This document shows, one piece after another, positions 47,733 through 58,049 of a DNA stretch of 64,000 nt. Numbering within the stretch: the first letter of the stretch is position 1; every line of letters begins with the position of its first letter. Location: contig NZ_RBZV01000001.1 in assembly GCF_003628145.1 (NCBI RefSeq), positions 1 to 64,000 of the forward strand, written 5' to 3'. The translations under genes were made by a program, and so were the position numbers. The stretch comes from Trinickia fusca (GTDB lineage: Bacteria; Pseudomonadota; Gammaproteobacteria; Burkholderiales; Burkholderiaceae). Under the pieces are notes generated by a model. It did no database searches. It was given only the letters and a program-made list of their open reading frames with translations, and had not been told where the DNA came from.

Positions 47733-49067
47733 TCAAATAAGCCCTTCGAAGGGCACGATGTCGACGCTCGAGCCTGCGGCGAGGTCGGCCTGGTCATGCT
47801 CGAGCACGATGAAGCAATTCGCCTCGCTCATCGCGCTCAGCACGGCCGAGCCTTGCGAACGCGTTGGCGCGACCTGCCACCTGCCGTCTGCTGCGCGGGT
47901 GGCGATGCCGCGTTGATACTCGGTGCGGCCCGCGCGCTTTTTGATCGGTTCGCTGCACGTGGCCGCGAATTGTAACGGGGCCGACGCGTGTGCGCCTGAC
48001 ATCATGAGCAGCGCTTCGCGCACGATTTGATAAAACGTCACCATGACGGCCACCGGATTACCCGGTAAGCCGAAAAACAGCGTGGCTCGTTTGCTGGTCG
48101 CGCCGCCTTGCGCCCCTATGCGCCCGAATGCGAGCGGGCGGCCCGGGCGCATCGCGAGCTGCCAGAAGGCGATGTCGCCGAGCGAGGCGAGCGTGCCGCG
48201 CGTGAAATCGGCTTCGCCGACCGATATGCCGCCCGAGGTCAGGACGACGTCGGCCGCTTGTGCCGCTTCGCGCAGCGCGGCATCGAGCGCAGCCGGCTCG
48301 TCGCGCACGATGCCGAGATCGAGCGGCTCGACGTTGAGCCGCGACAGCATCGCAAACAGCGTGTGGCGATTGCTGTCGTAGACGCAGCCCGCCTCGAGCG
48401 GCTCGCCGACCGAGCGCAATTCGTCGCCGGTCGAAAAGTACGCCACGCGTAGCCGTCGGCGCACCGCTACTTCGGCGATACCGAGCGAGGCCATGAGGCC
48501 GAGGTCCGACGCACGGACGATGCGTCCGAAGAACAGGGCGGGGCGGCCACGGGCCAGGTCTTCGCCGATACGGCGGCGATTGGCGCCGGTCGTGATGCGC
48601 CGTGCATCGAAAGCGATCCGCGCGCCGCTGCGCGTGACGAATTCCTGCGGGACCACCGTATCGCAGTCGGCTGGCATCGGCGCGCCTGTCATGATGCGCA
48701 CGCACTGGCCGGCTGCCAACGTACCCGCGAACGGATGGCCGGCCAACGCTTCGCCGACGACTTCGAGCGAGAGCGAGAGGCTAGCGGCCCCGGCCGCATC
48801 GGCGGCATCGGGTATGCCTGCCGGTTGCGCGAGACACGCGCCCGCAAATGCGTAGCCATCCATCGCGGCATTGTCGTGGGCGGGCACGTCGATCGGCGAG
48901 ACGATGTCTTGCGCGAGTACGCGACCGAGCGCGGCGCGCAGCGCGACACGTTCGATCGTCGTGACGGGCTCCACGAAGCGGCGCACGACCTCGCGTGCCG
49001 CGGTGACGGGCAAGGCGTTCGGGTCGTGCTCGGCGAGACAGCCGGAGATGTTGTCGGAGGTGGTCAT
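47733..49067 (-). CDS. moeA: Molybdopterin molybdenumtransferase
   Basis: A 444-residue MoeA: PAHDNAAMDGYAF (metal/substrate loop), VRIMTGAPMPADCDTVVPQE, the MogA-like core with TSGGISVGEADF and FFGLPGNPVAVMV, and a C-terminal beta domain. It inserts molybdate into adenylated molybdopterin. It is third in a moaA-mobA-moeA run on one strand, with 106 bases from mobA. ATG 49067 (MTTSDNISGCLA) is chosen, as the upstream frame encodes Pro/Ser/Arg-rich spacer. Confidence 0.95.
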   Translation of the reverse strand: MTTSDNISGCLAEHDPNALPVTAAREVVRRFVEPVTTIERVALRAALGRVLAQDIVSPIDVPAHDNAAMDGYAFAGACLAQPAGIPDAADAAGAASLSLSLEVVGEALAGHPFAGTLAAGQCVRIMTGAPMPADCDTVVPQEFVTRSGARIAFDARRITTGANRRRIGEDLARGRPALFFGRIVRASDLGLMASLGIAEVAVRRRLRVAYFSTGDELRSVGEPLEAGCVYDSNRHTLFAMLSRLNVEPLDLGIVRDEPAALDAALREAAQAADVVLTSGGISVGEADFTRGTLASLGDIAFWQLAMRPGRPLAFGRIGAQGGATSKRATLFFGLPGNPVAVMVTFYQIVREALLMMSGAHASAPLQFAATCSEPIKKRAGRTEYQRGIATRAADGRWQVAPTRSQGSAVLSAMSEANCFIVLEHDQADLAAGSSVDIVPFEGLI

Positions 49068-49173
49068 CGATGATTGGGCGCCGCACGCGGGGTAGGGGGC
49101 GTGGCGTGCTTCGATCGAAAAGGCGTGCCGTGGCTCATGAGACGTGTGTGTGGGTCGGATGGACGACAACGCC

Positions 49174-49797
49174 TCACGTACGCTCGAGCTCGGCGAGCTC
49201 CTGCAAGGAGTTGGCATTGTAAAACGCGTGCTCGTCCTCAAACGGCACTTCGACGTGCATGTGGCGTGCGTACCACGTGCGGACTTTGCGTTCGCCGGCA
49301 GCCAGAAAGGCGGCGAGGTCGTCGGCGAGCGAGGTGCGCACGAGTGCGAACACCGGGTGCAGCGAGACGTGCCCTTGTGCGTCGGTCGTCGTCACGGTGG
49401 CGATGTCGGCCCGCGCGCCCTCGAGCGAAGCGGCGAGATGCCGAGCCAGATCGAGCGGCAGGTGTGGGGCGTCGCAAGGCGCGCACAGCACGAAGTCGGT
49501 CTGTGCGGCCCGCAGGCCCGCGAGCAGTCCGGCCAGTGGCCCGGCGTAATCGTTCGAGGCATCGCTGACGACACGCGCGTGAAACGGGGCGCCGAGCGCG
49601 GCATACACGTCGAGATTGCGGTTCGCGCTGATGACCAGCGCCTGGACTTGCGAGGCGAGGCGTCTGGCGACGTGCAGCGCGAGCGGCTCGCCGTGCAGCG
49701 GCTGCAAGCCTTTGTCGCGCCCGCCCATGCGTGTGCCGCGCCCCCCGGCGAGAATCAGTCCGGTCGGTCGTGCGGCGGAGCAGGGGTAAGCGGCCAT
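49174..49797 (-). CDS. mobA: Molybdenum cofactor guanylyltransferase
   Basis: A 207-residue nucleotidyltransferase: GLILAGGRGTRMGGRDKGLQPL (nucleotide-binding loop), RNLDVYAALG, DDASNDYAGPLAGLLAGL-type segment and LCAPCDAPHLP (metal Asp). It adds GMP to molybdopterin to give the bis-MGD form used by DMSO-reductase-family enzymes. ATG 49797 lies 7 bases downstream of the moaA stop, so the genes are coupled. Confidence 0.95.
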   Translation of the reverse strand: MAAYPCSAARPTGLILAGGRGTRMGGRDKGLQPLHGEPLALHVARRLASQVQALVISANRNLDVYAALGAPFHARVVSDASNDYAGPLAGLLAGLRAAQTDFVLCAPCDAPHLPLDLARHLAASLEGARADIATVTTTDAQGHVSLHPVFALVRTSLADDLAAFLAAGERKVRTWYARHMHVEVPFEDEHAFYNANSLQELAELERT

Positions 49798-49804
49798 CGG
49801 CAGC

Positions 49805-50914
49805 TTACCCGCCGATGTACGACATCTCGATGCGGGCGGCGCCGGCTTCGAGGGGGGAGGCACTGCCGCGCAGCAGCGAATAGCGATCTTCGCGCATTTG
49901 CCAGATGCGGGCGATGGCCGTGGCGATCTGTGCGTCGGTCGCGCCATTGCGCACGAGCGCACGCAAGTCGTAGCCCATGGAGGCGAACAGACACAGATAC
50001 AGCTTGCCTTCGGTCGACAGGCGCGCGCGCGTGCAGGTGCCGCAGAAGGCGCGCGTCACGCTCGAGATCACGCCGATCTCGCCGCTGCCGTCGGCATAGC
50101 CCCAACGCTGCGCGGTTTCGGCCTCGCTGTGCGCTTCGAGCGGCACGAGCGGGAAGTGCTCAGCGATGCGTGCGACGACCTCGGCCGATGGCAGCACTTC
50201 GGTCATGTTCCAGCCGTTGGACGTGCCGACGTCCATGTATTCGATAAAGCGCAGCACGACACCGGTGCCTTTGAAATGGCGCGCCATCGGCACGATCTCG
50301 TCCTCGTTCGTGCCGCGCTTGACGACCATATTGATCTTCAGCGGCGCAAGGCCGACTGCCTGCGCGGCGGCGATCCCCTCGAGCACGCTGGCCGGCGCGA
50401 AGTCGGCGTCGTTCATGCGCTTGAACAGGGTGTCGTCGAGCGCATCGAGGCTCACCGTCACGCGCGACAGGCCCGCGTCCTTCAGTGATCGCGCCTTGCG
50501 AGCGAGCAGCGAGCCGTTCGTCGTCAGGGTGAGGTCGAGTGCTCGCCCATCGGGCGTCGTCAGCCGCGCCAAGCGCTCGATCAGGCGTTCGATATCCTTG
50601 CGCAACAGTGGCTCGCCGCCGGTCAAGCGGATCTTCTCGACGCCGTGCGCGACGAAGAGCCGCGCCAGCCGCTCGATTTCCTCGAACGTGAGCAGCGCGC
50701 TGTGCGGCAGGAACGGGTAGTCCTTGTCGAACACCGCGCGCGGCATGCAGTACACGCAGCGGAAATTGCAGCGATCGGTGACCGAGATGCGCAGATCGCG
50801 CAGCGGCCTTTCGAGTGCGTCGGCGAGCATCCCGAGCGGTGCGAGTTGCGTGCCGGCGATATCGGGTAGGGCTACCGCATGGATATCGGCGACCGGGATG
50901 ATGCGTCGAGACAT
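49805..50914 (-). CDS. moaA: GTP 3',8-cyclase (molybdenum cofactor biosynthesis protein A)
   Basis: A 369-residue radical SAM enzyme: N-terminal cluster CNFRCVYC, then [15 protein letters not shown], and the C-terminal cluster ligands in [22 protein letters not shown]. It ends in the catalytic Gly-Gly tail (MSYIGG). It converts GTP to cyclic pyranopterin precursor with MoaC, which is not in this window. ATG 50914 ([10 protein letters not shown]) is favoured; 50944 is possible. First gene of moaA-mobA-moeA. Confidence 0.96.
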   Translation of the reverse strand: MSRRIIPVADIHAVALPDIAGTQLAPLGMLADALERPLRDLRISVTDRCNFRCVYCMPRAVFDKDYPFLPHSALLTFEEIERLARLFVAHGVEKIRLTGGEPLLRKDIERLIERLARLTTPDGRALDLTLTTNGSLLARKARSLKDAGLSRVTVSLDALDDTLFKRMNDADFAPASVLEGIAAAQAVGLAPLKINMVVKRGTNEDEIVPMARHFKGTGVVLRFIEYMDVGTSNGWNMTEVLPSAEVVARIAEHFPLVPLEAHSEAETAQRWGYADGSGEIGVISSVTRAFCGTCTRARLSTEGKLYLCLFASMGYDLRALVRNGATDAQIATAIARIWQMREDRYSLLRGSASPLEAGAARIEMSYIGG

Positions 50915-51022
50915 GATGAGGCAAAGAGACGGAGCAAAGACCATTCTAGCGGAACCGTCGGCGTTTGCCCTGCGTTGCGCCCTTGGTCGGGCGAATATCG
51001 TCAGACTTGACGGGGCGTGAGC

Positions 51023-51054
51023 ACAAAAAAAAGCCCGCCTCGAAAGGCGGGCTT
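51023..51054 (-). terminator. Terminator of rne
   Basis: AAGCCCGCCT (51031-51040) pairs with AGGCGGGCTT (51045-51054) over a CGAA tetraloop. On the minus strand it is followed by a run of eight T. It lies 31 bases after the rne stop. Confidence 0.92.
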
Positions 51055-51084
51055 GCGCTCAACTGCGATCACAGCCGCGTTGTG

Positions 51085-54000
51085 TCAGTCACCCTTGTGG
51101 GTTTCGACCTGCTGCATCGGCGTCAGATCGACGGGTGCCAGCGGCTTGCGCTCGCGCGGCGCGCGTGCGGGCGGCACGGCTTGCGCGGCGACTTCCTGGG
51201 CGGCACGCAGCTTGTCGGCATCGGTGTTGACCCACACGAGACCGACCGATTCGAGCATCGGCTGCAGCTCGCCAGCCGACGGACCGTTCCGGCGTACGCT
51301 CGGCGCGGCCGCTACTGCGGCTGTCTCGACGACAACTGCGGCTTGCGGCGCGACGGGGGCAGCGGGCTCGGCCGCTTCGACGGCGACTGGCTGCGCAGCT
51401 TCAGCGGCGGCTTCGGCTTGCGGTGCCGTGCTGGCGGCGACGGGCTCGACAGTGCGCGCAGGTGCGACTTCCGCAGGTACGACTTCGACAGCGGCCGGGC
51501 TCGTCGCTGCCGGTGCCGGCTCGACGATTGCGGGCTGCGTCGGCGCGGCGGCCGGTTCGGTCGCTTCAGGCGCTGCTTGCTCGAACGCGCTGGGCGTCGC
51601 TTCCACATGACGCTCAGCTTCGACTGCGACCGGCGCTGCTGCCGGTTGCGCAGCGGGAGCAGGTGCCACGCTCACTTCGGGCAAGGCCGTTACCACAGGC
51701 GCTGCCGTCGGCACCGGTGTGACGACGACGTCTGCCGCGGCTTCAGCCGGCTTGTGCGCATAGGCTTGAACTGCTTCCGTCGGCGCTTGGACCGGCACTT
51801 CGGCCACGGTGCCCTCGGCTTCGGCAAGCTCAGCTGCATGCGTGACGTTCATGCCGTCTTCCTCGCGCTCGCGGCGACCGCCACGGCGGCCGCGACGGCG
51901 ACGACGACGTTCCTCACCTTCACGCGCGATGGGTTCTTGCTCGGGCGCGTCCACACCTTCGTTCGTACCGGCCACTGCTGCTTGCGCGAGCTCCTCGGCA
52001 GCCGATGCTTCGGCGCGGGCTGCGGCGGCTTCGGCCGTTACTTCGGGCTGTTGCTTGCGGCGTTCTTGACGCTCGCCGCGCTCGCCGCGCTCGGCCCGTT
52101 CGCCACGTTCCTGGCGTTCGCCACGCTCGCCACGTTCACGGCGCTCTTGCCGATCCTGCCGCTCGCCACGCGGTGCGGCCTCGGCCGTCTCCACGCGCTC
52201 ACCACGCTCGAGGCGCTCACCACGCTCGAGGCGCTCGCGGCTTTCGCGGGGCTCGCGTCCGCCGCGCGCTTCACGCGGCTCGCGCTGTTGTTCCTCGCGG
52301 CGTTGCGACGGTTGCTGCTGCTGACGGCCGCCGGCTGCTTCGCCGCGGGCGGCGCCTTCGCGGGCAGGCGTACCGCCACGGCGGTTGCGATTGCGATCGC
52401 CACCGCGTTCGCCGCCACGCTCGGCGCGCTCACCACGCGCCGGGCGCGCAGGCTGAGCCGGTTCGGGAGCCGGGGCGGGTGCCGCCGGTTGGCCGACGAA
52501 CAGACGCTTGAGCCAGCCGATGAAGCCGCCCGACGCTGCCGTCACAGGGGCTGCGGCCGGAGCGGGCTGCGGCTTGGCCGGAGCGGTAGGCGCCGGCTTT
52601 TCGGGCGTGATGCCCTTCACGGCCGCTTCCTGCTTCGGCTTCACTTCCTCGGTGCGCTTGCTGTAGGCGGTTTCCGATTCGAGCTCGCGAGCGGCCTCCT
52701 CGGCCATCTTCCACGAGGCGCGCGGCTCGTCGAGACGTGCGTCATCGTGACGCAGGCGCTCGAGCTTGTAATGCGGCGTATCGAGGTGCTTATTCGGGAT
52801 CAGGACGACATTGACCTTGAAGCGCGACTCGATCTTGTTGATTTCCTGGCGCTTTTCGTTGAGCAGGAAGGCCGTCACCTCGACGGGCACCTGGCAGTGG
52901 ATCGCCGCGGTGTTCTCCTTCATGGCCTCTTCTTGAATGATCCGCAGCACTTGCAGGGCGGACGATTCGGTATCGCGGATGTGGCCGGTGCCATTGCAGC
53001 GCGGGCACGTGACGTGGCTGCCTTCGGACAGTGCCGGGCGCAGCCGCTGGCGCGACAGCTCCATGAGGCCGAAGCGCGAGATCTTGCCCATCTGCACGCG
53101 AGCGCGATCGTGCTTGAGCGCATCTTTCAGGCGCTGTTCGACTTCACGCTGGCTCTTGGCCGACTCCATGTCGATGAAGTCGATGACGATCAGGCCGCCG
53201 AGGTCGCGCAGACGCAGCTGGCGGGCAACTTCGTCGGCTGCTTCGAGGTTCGTGCGCGTGGCCGTTTCCTCGATGTCGGCGCCCTTGGTCGCGCGCGCGG
53301 AGTTCACGTCGATGGCGACGAGCGCTTCGGTGTGATCGATGACGATCGCGCCGCCCGAGGGCAGCGGCACCGTGCGCGAATACGCGGTCTCGATCTGATG
53401 CTCGATCTGGAAGCGCGAGAACAGCGGCACGTCGTCGTGGTAGCGCTTCACCTTGCCGACGTTGTCGGGCATGACGATATCCATGAAGGCGCGTGCCTGG
53501 TCATGGATTTCGGTCGTGTCGATGAGGATTTCGCCGATATCGGGCTGGAAGTAGTCGCGAATCGCGCGGATGACGAGGCTCGATTCGAGATAGATCAGCA
53601 TCGGCTGGCCGGACTGGCCGCTTTGCGACGCGGCTTCGATGGCGCGCCACAGCTGCATCAGGTAGTTCAGGTCCCACTGCAGCTCTTCGGCGCTGCGGCC
53701 GATGCCGGCCGTGCGCGCGATGATGCTCATGCCGTCGGGCAGTTGCAGCTGCGACATCGTTTCACGCAGCTCCTGCCGATCGTCGCCCTCGATGCGGCGC
53801 GAGACGCCGCCGCCGCGCGGGTTGTTCGGCATCAGCACGAGGTAACGGCCGGCCAGCGAGATGAACGTCGTGAGCGCCGCGCCCTTGTTGCCGCGCTCTT
53901 CCTTCTCGACCTGAACGATCAGTTCCTGGCCTTCGCGCAGCGCGTCCTGAATGCGCGCGGAGCGCATGTCGACGCCTTCCTTGAAGTACTGGCGGGCGAC

Positions 54001-54216
54001 TTCCTTGAACGGCAGGAAGCCGTGGCGGTCTTCGCCGTAGTTGACGAAGCAGGCTTCGAGCGACGGCTCGATGCGCGTGACGATGCCCTTGTAGATATTG
54101 CCTTTGCGCTGTTCGCGGCCGGCAGTTTCGATGTCGATGTCGATGAGCTTTTGCCCATCGACGATGGCAACGCGCAGTTCCTCCTGCTGCGTTGCATTGA
54201 ACAGCATGCGTTTCAT
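51085..54216 (-). CDS. rne: Ribonuclease E
   Basis: A 1043-residue RNase E. The catalytic N-terminal half has an S1 domain (about 37-120), active-site Asp regions [18 protein letters not shown] and [11 protein letters not shown], and the zinc link CPRCNGTGH (about 405). From about residue 560 the tail is low complexity: Arg/Glu/Gly-rich ([16 protein letters not shown], about 600-740), then Ala/Pro/Val/Glu-rich to the end. The tail should be disordered and carry RNA and degradosome contacts. It starts the transcript opposite rluC, with a 728-base shared upstream region. Confidence 0.97.
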   Translation of the reverse strand: MKRMLFNATQQEELRVAIVDGQKLIDIDIETAGREQRKGNIYKGIVTRIEPSLEACFVNYGEDRHGFLPFKEVARQYFKEGVDMRSARIQDALREGQELIVQVEKEERGNKGAALTTFISLAGRYLVLMPNNPRGGGVSRRIEGDDRQELRETMSQLQLPDGMSIIARTAGIGRSAEELQWDLNYLMQLWRAIEAASQSGQSGQPMLIYLESSLVIRAIRDYFQPDIGEILIDTTEIHDQARAFMDIVMPDNVGKVKRYHDDVPLFSRFQIEHQIETAYSRTVPLPSGGAIVIDHTEALVAIDVNSARATKGADIEETATRTNLEAADEVARQLRLRDLGGLIVIDFIDMESAKSQREVEQRLKDALKHDRARVQMGKISRFGLMELSRQRLRPALSEGSHVTCPRCNGTGHIRDTESSALQVLRIIQEEAMKENTAAIHCQVPVEVTAFLLNEKRQEINKIESRFKVNVVLIPNKHLDTPHYKLERLRHDDARLDEPRASWKMAEEAARELESETAYSKRTEEVKPKQEAAVKGITPEKPAPTAPAKPQPAPAAAPVTAASGGFIGWLKRLFVGQPAAPAPAPEPAQPARPARGERAERGGERGGDRNRNRRGGTPAREGAARGEAAGGRQQQQPSQRREEQQREPREARGGREPRESRERLERGERLERGERVETAEAAPRGERQDRQERRERGERGERQERGERAERGERGERQERRKQQPEVTAEAAAARAEASAAEELAQAAVAGTNEGVDAPEQEPIAREGEERRRRRRGRRGGRREREEDGMNVTHAAELAEAEGTVAEVPVQAPTEAVQAYAHKPAEAAADVVVTPVPTAAPVVTALPEVSVAPAPAAQPAAAPVAVEAERHVEATPSAFEQAAPEATEPAAAPTQPAIVEPAPAATSPAAVEVVPAEVAPARTVEPVAASTAPQAEAAAEAAQPVAVEAAEPAAPVAPQAAVVVETAAVAAAPSVRRNGPSAGELQPMLESVGLVWVNTDADKLRAAQEVAAQAVPPARAPRERKPLAPVDLTPMQQVETHKGD

Positions 54217-54944
54217 TGAACGGCTCCAGAGCGGCTTAGCCGCAGGCTCCGCACGGTTGTCAGCCGGGCAGGCGAGCTTGCTGCGCGCCGCGTCCTTATT
54301 GTGTTGTCACAAGCACGCTGGAGCGGGAACGATGGCGGGGAGAATTGCCTGAAGGGACTCGTTGTGGCCGTAAATGGGGCCGCGAGCCGCAGGGGCGCAT
54401 GCGAACACGGCTTCAAAAATGACGGCGTCGCACACGCGCCTTGAGCGCCGGGCCTCGCTCGCCGCGACCGGCTCGCATCGTGCATCGTGTGCACGTACCG
54501 GCCGGGGCGAAGCCGCGTCATGGACGCGGCGCGAAGCCCGATGATCGCTCGACAGCCGCGCGGGGTGTCTCGCCAATTTTGACGTCGCCTGGAGCGCCGC
54601 GTAACGCGGAACACTTGAGGGCGCTCGCCGTAATTTTCGCAATCGGGAGCCTGGTTTTGCTCGACATCGCTCGATACCGAGGCTCACCTGATGAATTCTT
54701 TTTTACCAAAATTCCGTTACCGTCGGCATCACGTCGCGACCGAACGGGCCTGTGGGCGCCGTCCTTGCCGCAACGGATTCCGTGCGTGCAACTCGTTGCT
54801 TCTTATGATTGACTGGGCGAGCAACCAACCCTTGGGTACAGCCAAGCAAGTAAAATAACAGTTTCCTGCTTCGCACCCTGCAATCCGTGCGCCTGTCGGC
54901 GAACGCGCCGTGAGCCCCGGACTGCTGGGCAAATTATATTCAGA
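54217..54944. other. Long divergent region between rne and rluC
   Basis: 728 bases without a convincing gene. The rne side likely contains a long 5' UTR, since RNase E in other bacteria controls its own mRNA through one. GGAG lies 10-12 bases before the rne ATG. The rluC side is AT-richer near 54847-54860 and 54930-54945 (TAAAAT, TTATATT). Open frames of 60-130 codons on both strands lack start signals and look like chance. Confidence 0.5.
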
Positions 54945-55970
54945 ATGAATGAGTTAGGCAAAATATCCCAGAAATCGGTCGCAAGTGACCAAGTTTCGAT
55001 GATACAGGTGGATGACGGCGCAGCCGGGCAGCGCATCGATAATTTTTTACTGCGCGTCTGCAAGGGTGTACCCAAAAGTCATATTTACCGAATCCTGCGC
55101 AGCGGTGAAGTCCGGGTAAACAAGGGGCGCGTCGACGCCAAGTACCGGCTCGTGACCGGCGACGTCGTGCGCGTGCCGCCGATCCGCATCGCTCAGGGCG
55201 CCGCCGACGACGTGCAGCCGCCCGTGCCGGCCGCGCATTTCGAAGTCCTGTACGAGGACGACGCGCTGATCGTCATCAACAAGCCGGCCGGCGTGGCCGT
55301 GCACGGCGGCAGCGGCGTTGCTTTCGGCGTGATCGAACAGATGCGCGAGGCGCGCCCGCTCGGCAAATTTCTCGAACTCGTGCATCGGCTCGATCGCGAA
55401 ACCTCGGGTATCCTGCTGCTCGCCAAGAAACGCGCGGCGCTGGTCGGCCTGCATGAGCAGATTCGCGACAATCGCATGGACAAGCGCTACTACGCGTGCG
55501 TGCATGGCGAGTGGTCCAGCGACTGGGGGCGCCGCCGTGCCGTGAAGGAGCCGTTGAGGAAGTATCTGACCCCGGAAGGCGAGCGGCGCGTGTGCGTGCA
55601 GCCGGACGGGCAGCCGTCGCATACCGTCTTCAACCTCGTCGAGCGCTGGCCAGGCTATGCATTGCTGGAAGCCGAGCTCAAGACGGGCCGCACGCACCAG
55701 ATCCGTGTGCATCTCGCGCATCTTGGGCTGCCGATCGTGGGCGATGCGAAGTACGGCGATTTCGCGCTGAACAAGGCGCTCGCGCGGGCAAGCGCGCGGC
55801 CGTCGCTCAAGCGCATGTTCCTGCATGCGCATCGCTTGCGTCTGACGCATCCGATCAGCGGCGAGCCGCTCGAATTGAACGCACCGTTGCCGGCCGAATG
55901 CCGGCGCTTCCTGGACCAACTGACCGAACTGCGCAGCGAGACGCAACCGCATGGCCCGACAGCAATTTGA
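54945..55970 (+). CDS. rluC: 23S rRNA pseudouridine synthase RluC
   Basis: A 341-residue RluA-family enzyme: an N-terminal S4 domain (QRIDNFLLRVCKGVPKSHIYRILRSGEVRVN), then the catalytic HRLDRETSGILLLAKK (Asp150) and GRTHQIRVHLAHLGLPIVGD. RluC modifies U955, U2504 and U2580 (E. coli numbers). The start ATG 54945 sits in TCAGAATGAATGAG; the second ATG at 54949 is out of frame. Its 3' end overlaps the phosphatase gene by 20 bases. Confidence 0.94.
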   Translation: MNELGKISQKSVASDQVSMIQVDDGAAGQRIDNFLLRVCKGVPKSHIYRILRSGEVRVNKGRVDAKYRLVTGDVVRVPPIRIAQGAADDVQPPVPAAHFEVLYEDDALIVINKPAGVAVHGGSGVAFGVIEQMREARPLGKFLELVHRLDRETSGILLLAKKRAALVGLHEQIRDNRMDKRYYACVHGEWSSDWGRRRAVKEPLRKYLTPEGERRVCVQPDGQPSHTVFNLVERWPGYALLEAELKTGRTHQIRVHLAHLGLPIVGDAKYGDFALNKALARASARPSLKRMFLHAHRLRLTHPISGEPLELNAPLPAECRRFLDQLTELRSETQPHGPTAI

Positions 55971-56610
55971 TCTGATCGTCTTCGACTGGGACGGCACGTT
56001 GATGGATTCGACCGCGCATATCACGCGCAGTATCCAGGCCGCGTGCCGGGATCTCGGCTTACCGGTGCCGGCCGACGAAGCCGCGAGCTATGTGATCGGG
56101 CTCGGCTTGCGCGATGCGCTGCAAATCGCGGCGCCGTCGCTGGACCCATCCGACTACCCGCGGCTCGCCGAGCGCTATCGCTATCATTACCTCGTCAAAG
56201 AGGCCCGCACCGAGCTGTTCGATGGGGTGCTCGACATGCTGCAAGAGTTGCGGGGGCTCGGTTATCTGCTGGCCGTCGCGACGGGCAAGAGCCGCGTCGG
56301 TCTGAATCGCGCGCTCGACGAAGCGCGCCTCACGAGCCTGTTCGACGGTACGCGCTGTGCCGACGAAACCTTCTCGAAGCCGCACCCGGCCATGTTGCAC
56401 GAGCTCACGCGCGAACTGGGCCAGGATCTGGCGCGCACGGTCATGATCGGCGATACCACGCACGACTTGCAGATGGCGGTCAATGCGGGCACCGCGAGCA
56501 TCGCCGTCACGTACGGCGCGCACCCGGCCGAGGCGCTGGCCGCGCTCGAGCCGGCGTTCGTGGCGGACAGCGTCGCCTCGCTGTCCGACTGGCTGAGGAC
56601 TCACGCGTGA
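55951..56610 (+). CDS. HAD-superfamily phosphatase (subfamily IA, phosphoglycolate phosphatase-like)
   Basis: A 219-residue HAD hydrolase: the nucleophile motif DWDGTLMDS (D12 and D14), motif II VATGKS, and motif III/IV SKPHPAMLHEL with MIGDTTHDLQMAVNAG. The cap is helical (about 20-85). The substrate is not readable from sequence; Gph-type phosphatases are closest. It overlaps rluC by 20 bases and the next gene by 4 bases (GTGA), so rluC, this gene, the Rieske gene and the S49 peptidase gene form one tight operon. Confidence 0.88.
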   Translation: MARQQFDLIVFDWDGTLMDSTAHITRSIQAACRDLGLPVPADEAASYVIGLGLRDALQIAAPSLDPSDYPRLAERYRYHYLVKEARTELFDGVLDMLQELRGLGYLLAVATGKSRVGLNRALDEARLTSLFDGTRCADETFSKPHPAMLHELTRELGQDLARTVMIGDTTHDLQMAVNAGTASIAVTYGAHPAEALAALEPAFVADSVASLSDWLRTHA

Positions 56611-57014
56611 GCGGCGCAGCGCGCGAAGCGGTGCGCGTGTGCGCGTCCGAGGCGCTCGTCGACGGCGGCGCCGGTGTGCGCGTGGACGCGGCGCACTGCG
56701 GCCACGCGGCCATCGTGTTCTTCGTGCGCTACGACGGCAACGTCTACGGCTACCTCAATCGTTGTGCGCACGTGCCCATGGAGCTCGACTGGGTCGAGGG
56801 CCAGTTCTTCGAATCGTCGGGCTTATACTTGATGTGCGCCACGCACGGCGCGATCTACGCGCCCGATACCGGGCGCTGCGTCGGCGGCCCGTGCCGCGGC
56901 GGCCGGTTGCGGCCGGTAGCGGTTCAGGAGCGCGATACGCCCGAGGGCCGCGCGGTATTCTGGCTGCCCGAGGACGACCTGCACCCGGCGACAACTTCCA
57001 GCCCCCTTCCTTGA
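56607..57014 (+). CDS. Rieske 2Fe-2S domain protein
   Basis: A 135-residue protein from GTG 56607, which overlaps the phosphatase stop (GTGA). Rieske ligands are C53 and H55 (CAHVPMELDW) and C77 and H80 (CATHGAIYAPDTGRC). It resembles small stand-alone Rieske ferredoxin-like proteins; no oxygenase gene is nearby. The frame is open back to 56043, but there it is the alternative frame of the phosphatase gene. The GTG is favoured since no ATG gives a complete domain. Confidence 0.85.
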   Translation: MSGAAREAVRVCASEALVDGGAGVRVDAAHCGHAAIVFFVRYDGNVYGYLNRCAHVPMELDWVEGQFFESSGLYLMCATHGAIYAPDTGRCVGGPCRGGRLRPVAVQERDTPEGRAVFWLPEDDLHPATTSSPLP

Positions 57015-57023
57015 TAGCGACGC

Positions 57024-58028
57024 ATGGCCGATAACCACTCCCCTGAATCGCAAGACATTCCCGAATCGCGTCCCCCGACAGGCGAGGGCGCGCGCGAGCC
57101 GAACTGGGAGCGCGCGGCGCTCGAGCGCATCGCGCTGGCCGCCATCAATGAGCAGCGCTCGGCACGGCGTTGGCGCATCTTCTTCCGCTTTGCGTTTCTC
57201 GCGGTCCTGATCCTGATCGTGTTCGGACTGTTCGACGCGTCCCGCGAGAAGGTCACGGTCTCGGGGCGTCATACGGCGCTCGTCACGCTCGACGGCGAGA
57301 TTGCCGCCGATACGAATGCGAACGCCGACGACATCGACACCGCGCTCGAAAACGCGTTCGACGATGCGAGCACGGTCGGTGTGATCCTGCACATCAACAG
57401 CCCCGGTGGCAGTCCGGTGCAGGCCGGCATCATGAATGCCGAGATTCGTCGCCTGCGCGCGAAATATCCGTCCAAGCCGCTTTACGTGGTGGTCGGCGAC
57501 ATGTGTGCGTCGGGCGGCTACTACGTCGCGGCGGCGGCCGACAAGATCTTCGTCGACCGCGCGAGCATCGTCGGCTCGATCGGCGTGCTGATGGACGGCT
57601 TCGGCTTCACGGGTCTCATGGACAAGCTCGGCATTCAGCGGCGCTTGCACACGTCGGGGGCCAACAAAGGCTTTTTCGACCCGTTCTCGCCCGAGACGCC
57701 GGCGATGGATTCGCATGCGCAGGCGATGCTCGACGACATCCACCAGCAGTTCATCGATGCCGTGAAGATGGGGCGAGGCAAGCGTCTGCACGAGACGGCG
57801 GACGTATTCTCGGGGCTGTTCTGGACCGGCGAGAAGAGCGTCGAGCTGGGGCTGGCCGACGGCTTCGGCGACACCGGCTACGTCGCGCGCGAAGTGATCA
57901 AGGCACCCGACGTCGTCGACTACACGGTCAAGGAGAGCCTCTCCGACCGCATCACCCGCAAGTTCGGCGCGGCCGTCGGCTCGGCGGCCGTGCATGCGCT
58001 GGCGCTCGGCGGCGTGCGGCTGCACTGA
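57024..58028 (+). CDS. S49-family signal peptide peptidase (SppA-like)
   Basis: A 334-residue inner-membrane protein: a basic cytoplasmic start, one signal-anchor helix (about 52-71), then the S49 domain. The catalytic Ser is S163 in GDMCASGGYYVAAAADKIF, the oxyanion region is HINSPGGSPVQAG, and the Lys is near 215 (HTSGANKGFFDPF). SppA degrades cleaved signal peptides in the membrane. The gene is 9 bases after the Rieske gene and ends the operon. Confidence 0.92.
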   Translation: MADNHSPESQDIPESRPPTGEGAREPNWERAALERIALAAINEQRSARRWRIFFRFAFLAVLILIVFGLFDASREKVTVSGRHTALVTLDGEIAADTNANADDIDTALENAFDDASTVGVILHINSPGGSPVQAGIMNAEIRRLRAKYPSKPLYVVVGDMCASGGYYVAAAADKIFVDRASIVGSIGVLMDGFGFTGLMDKLGIQRRLHTSGANKGFFDPFSPETPAMDSHAQAMLDDIHQQFIDAVKMGRGKRLHETADVFSGLFWTGEKSVELGLADGFGDTGYVAREVIKAPDVVDYTVKESLSDRITRKFGAAVGSAAVHALALGGVRLH

Positions 58029-58049
58029 GGCGTGCGCGCCGCGCGCACC

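Noticed and set aside
46927-47736. Extended 269-residue acetyltransferase start
   Set aside because: The N-terminal 109 residues overlap the small membrane-protein gene in another frame. The GNAT fold begins at ATG 47409.
50965-54219. 1084-codon open frame on the plus strand opposite rne
   Set aside because: It is a mirror frame caused by the GC-rich third positions and the Arg/Glu-rich tail of rne. The product is low complexity with no family motif, while rne is certain on the other strand.
56043-57014. Extended 323-residue Rieske protein
   Set aside because: The first 188 codons are the alternative frame of the phosphatase gene. The GTG overlap start explains the real domain.
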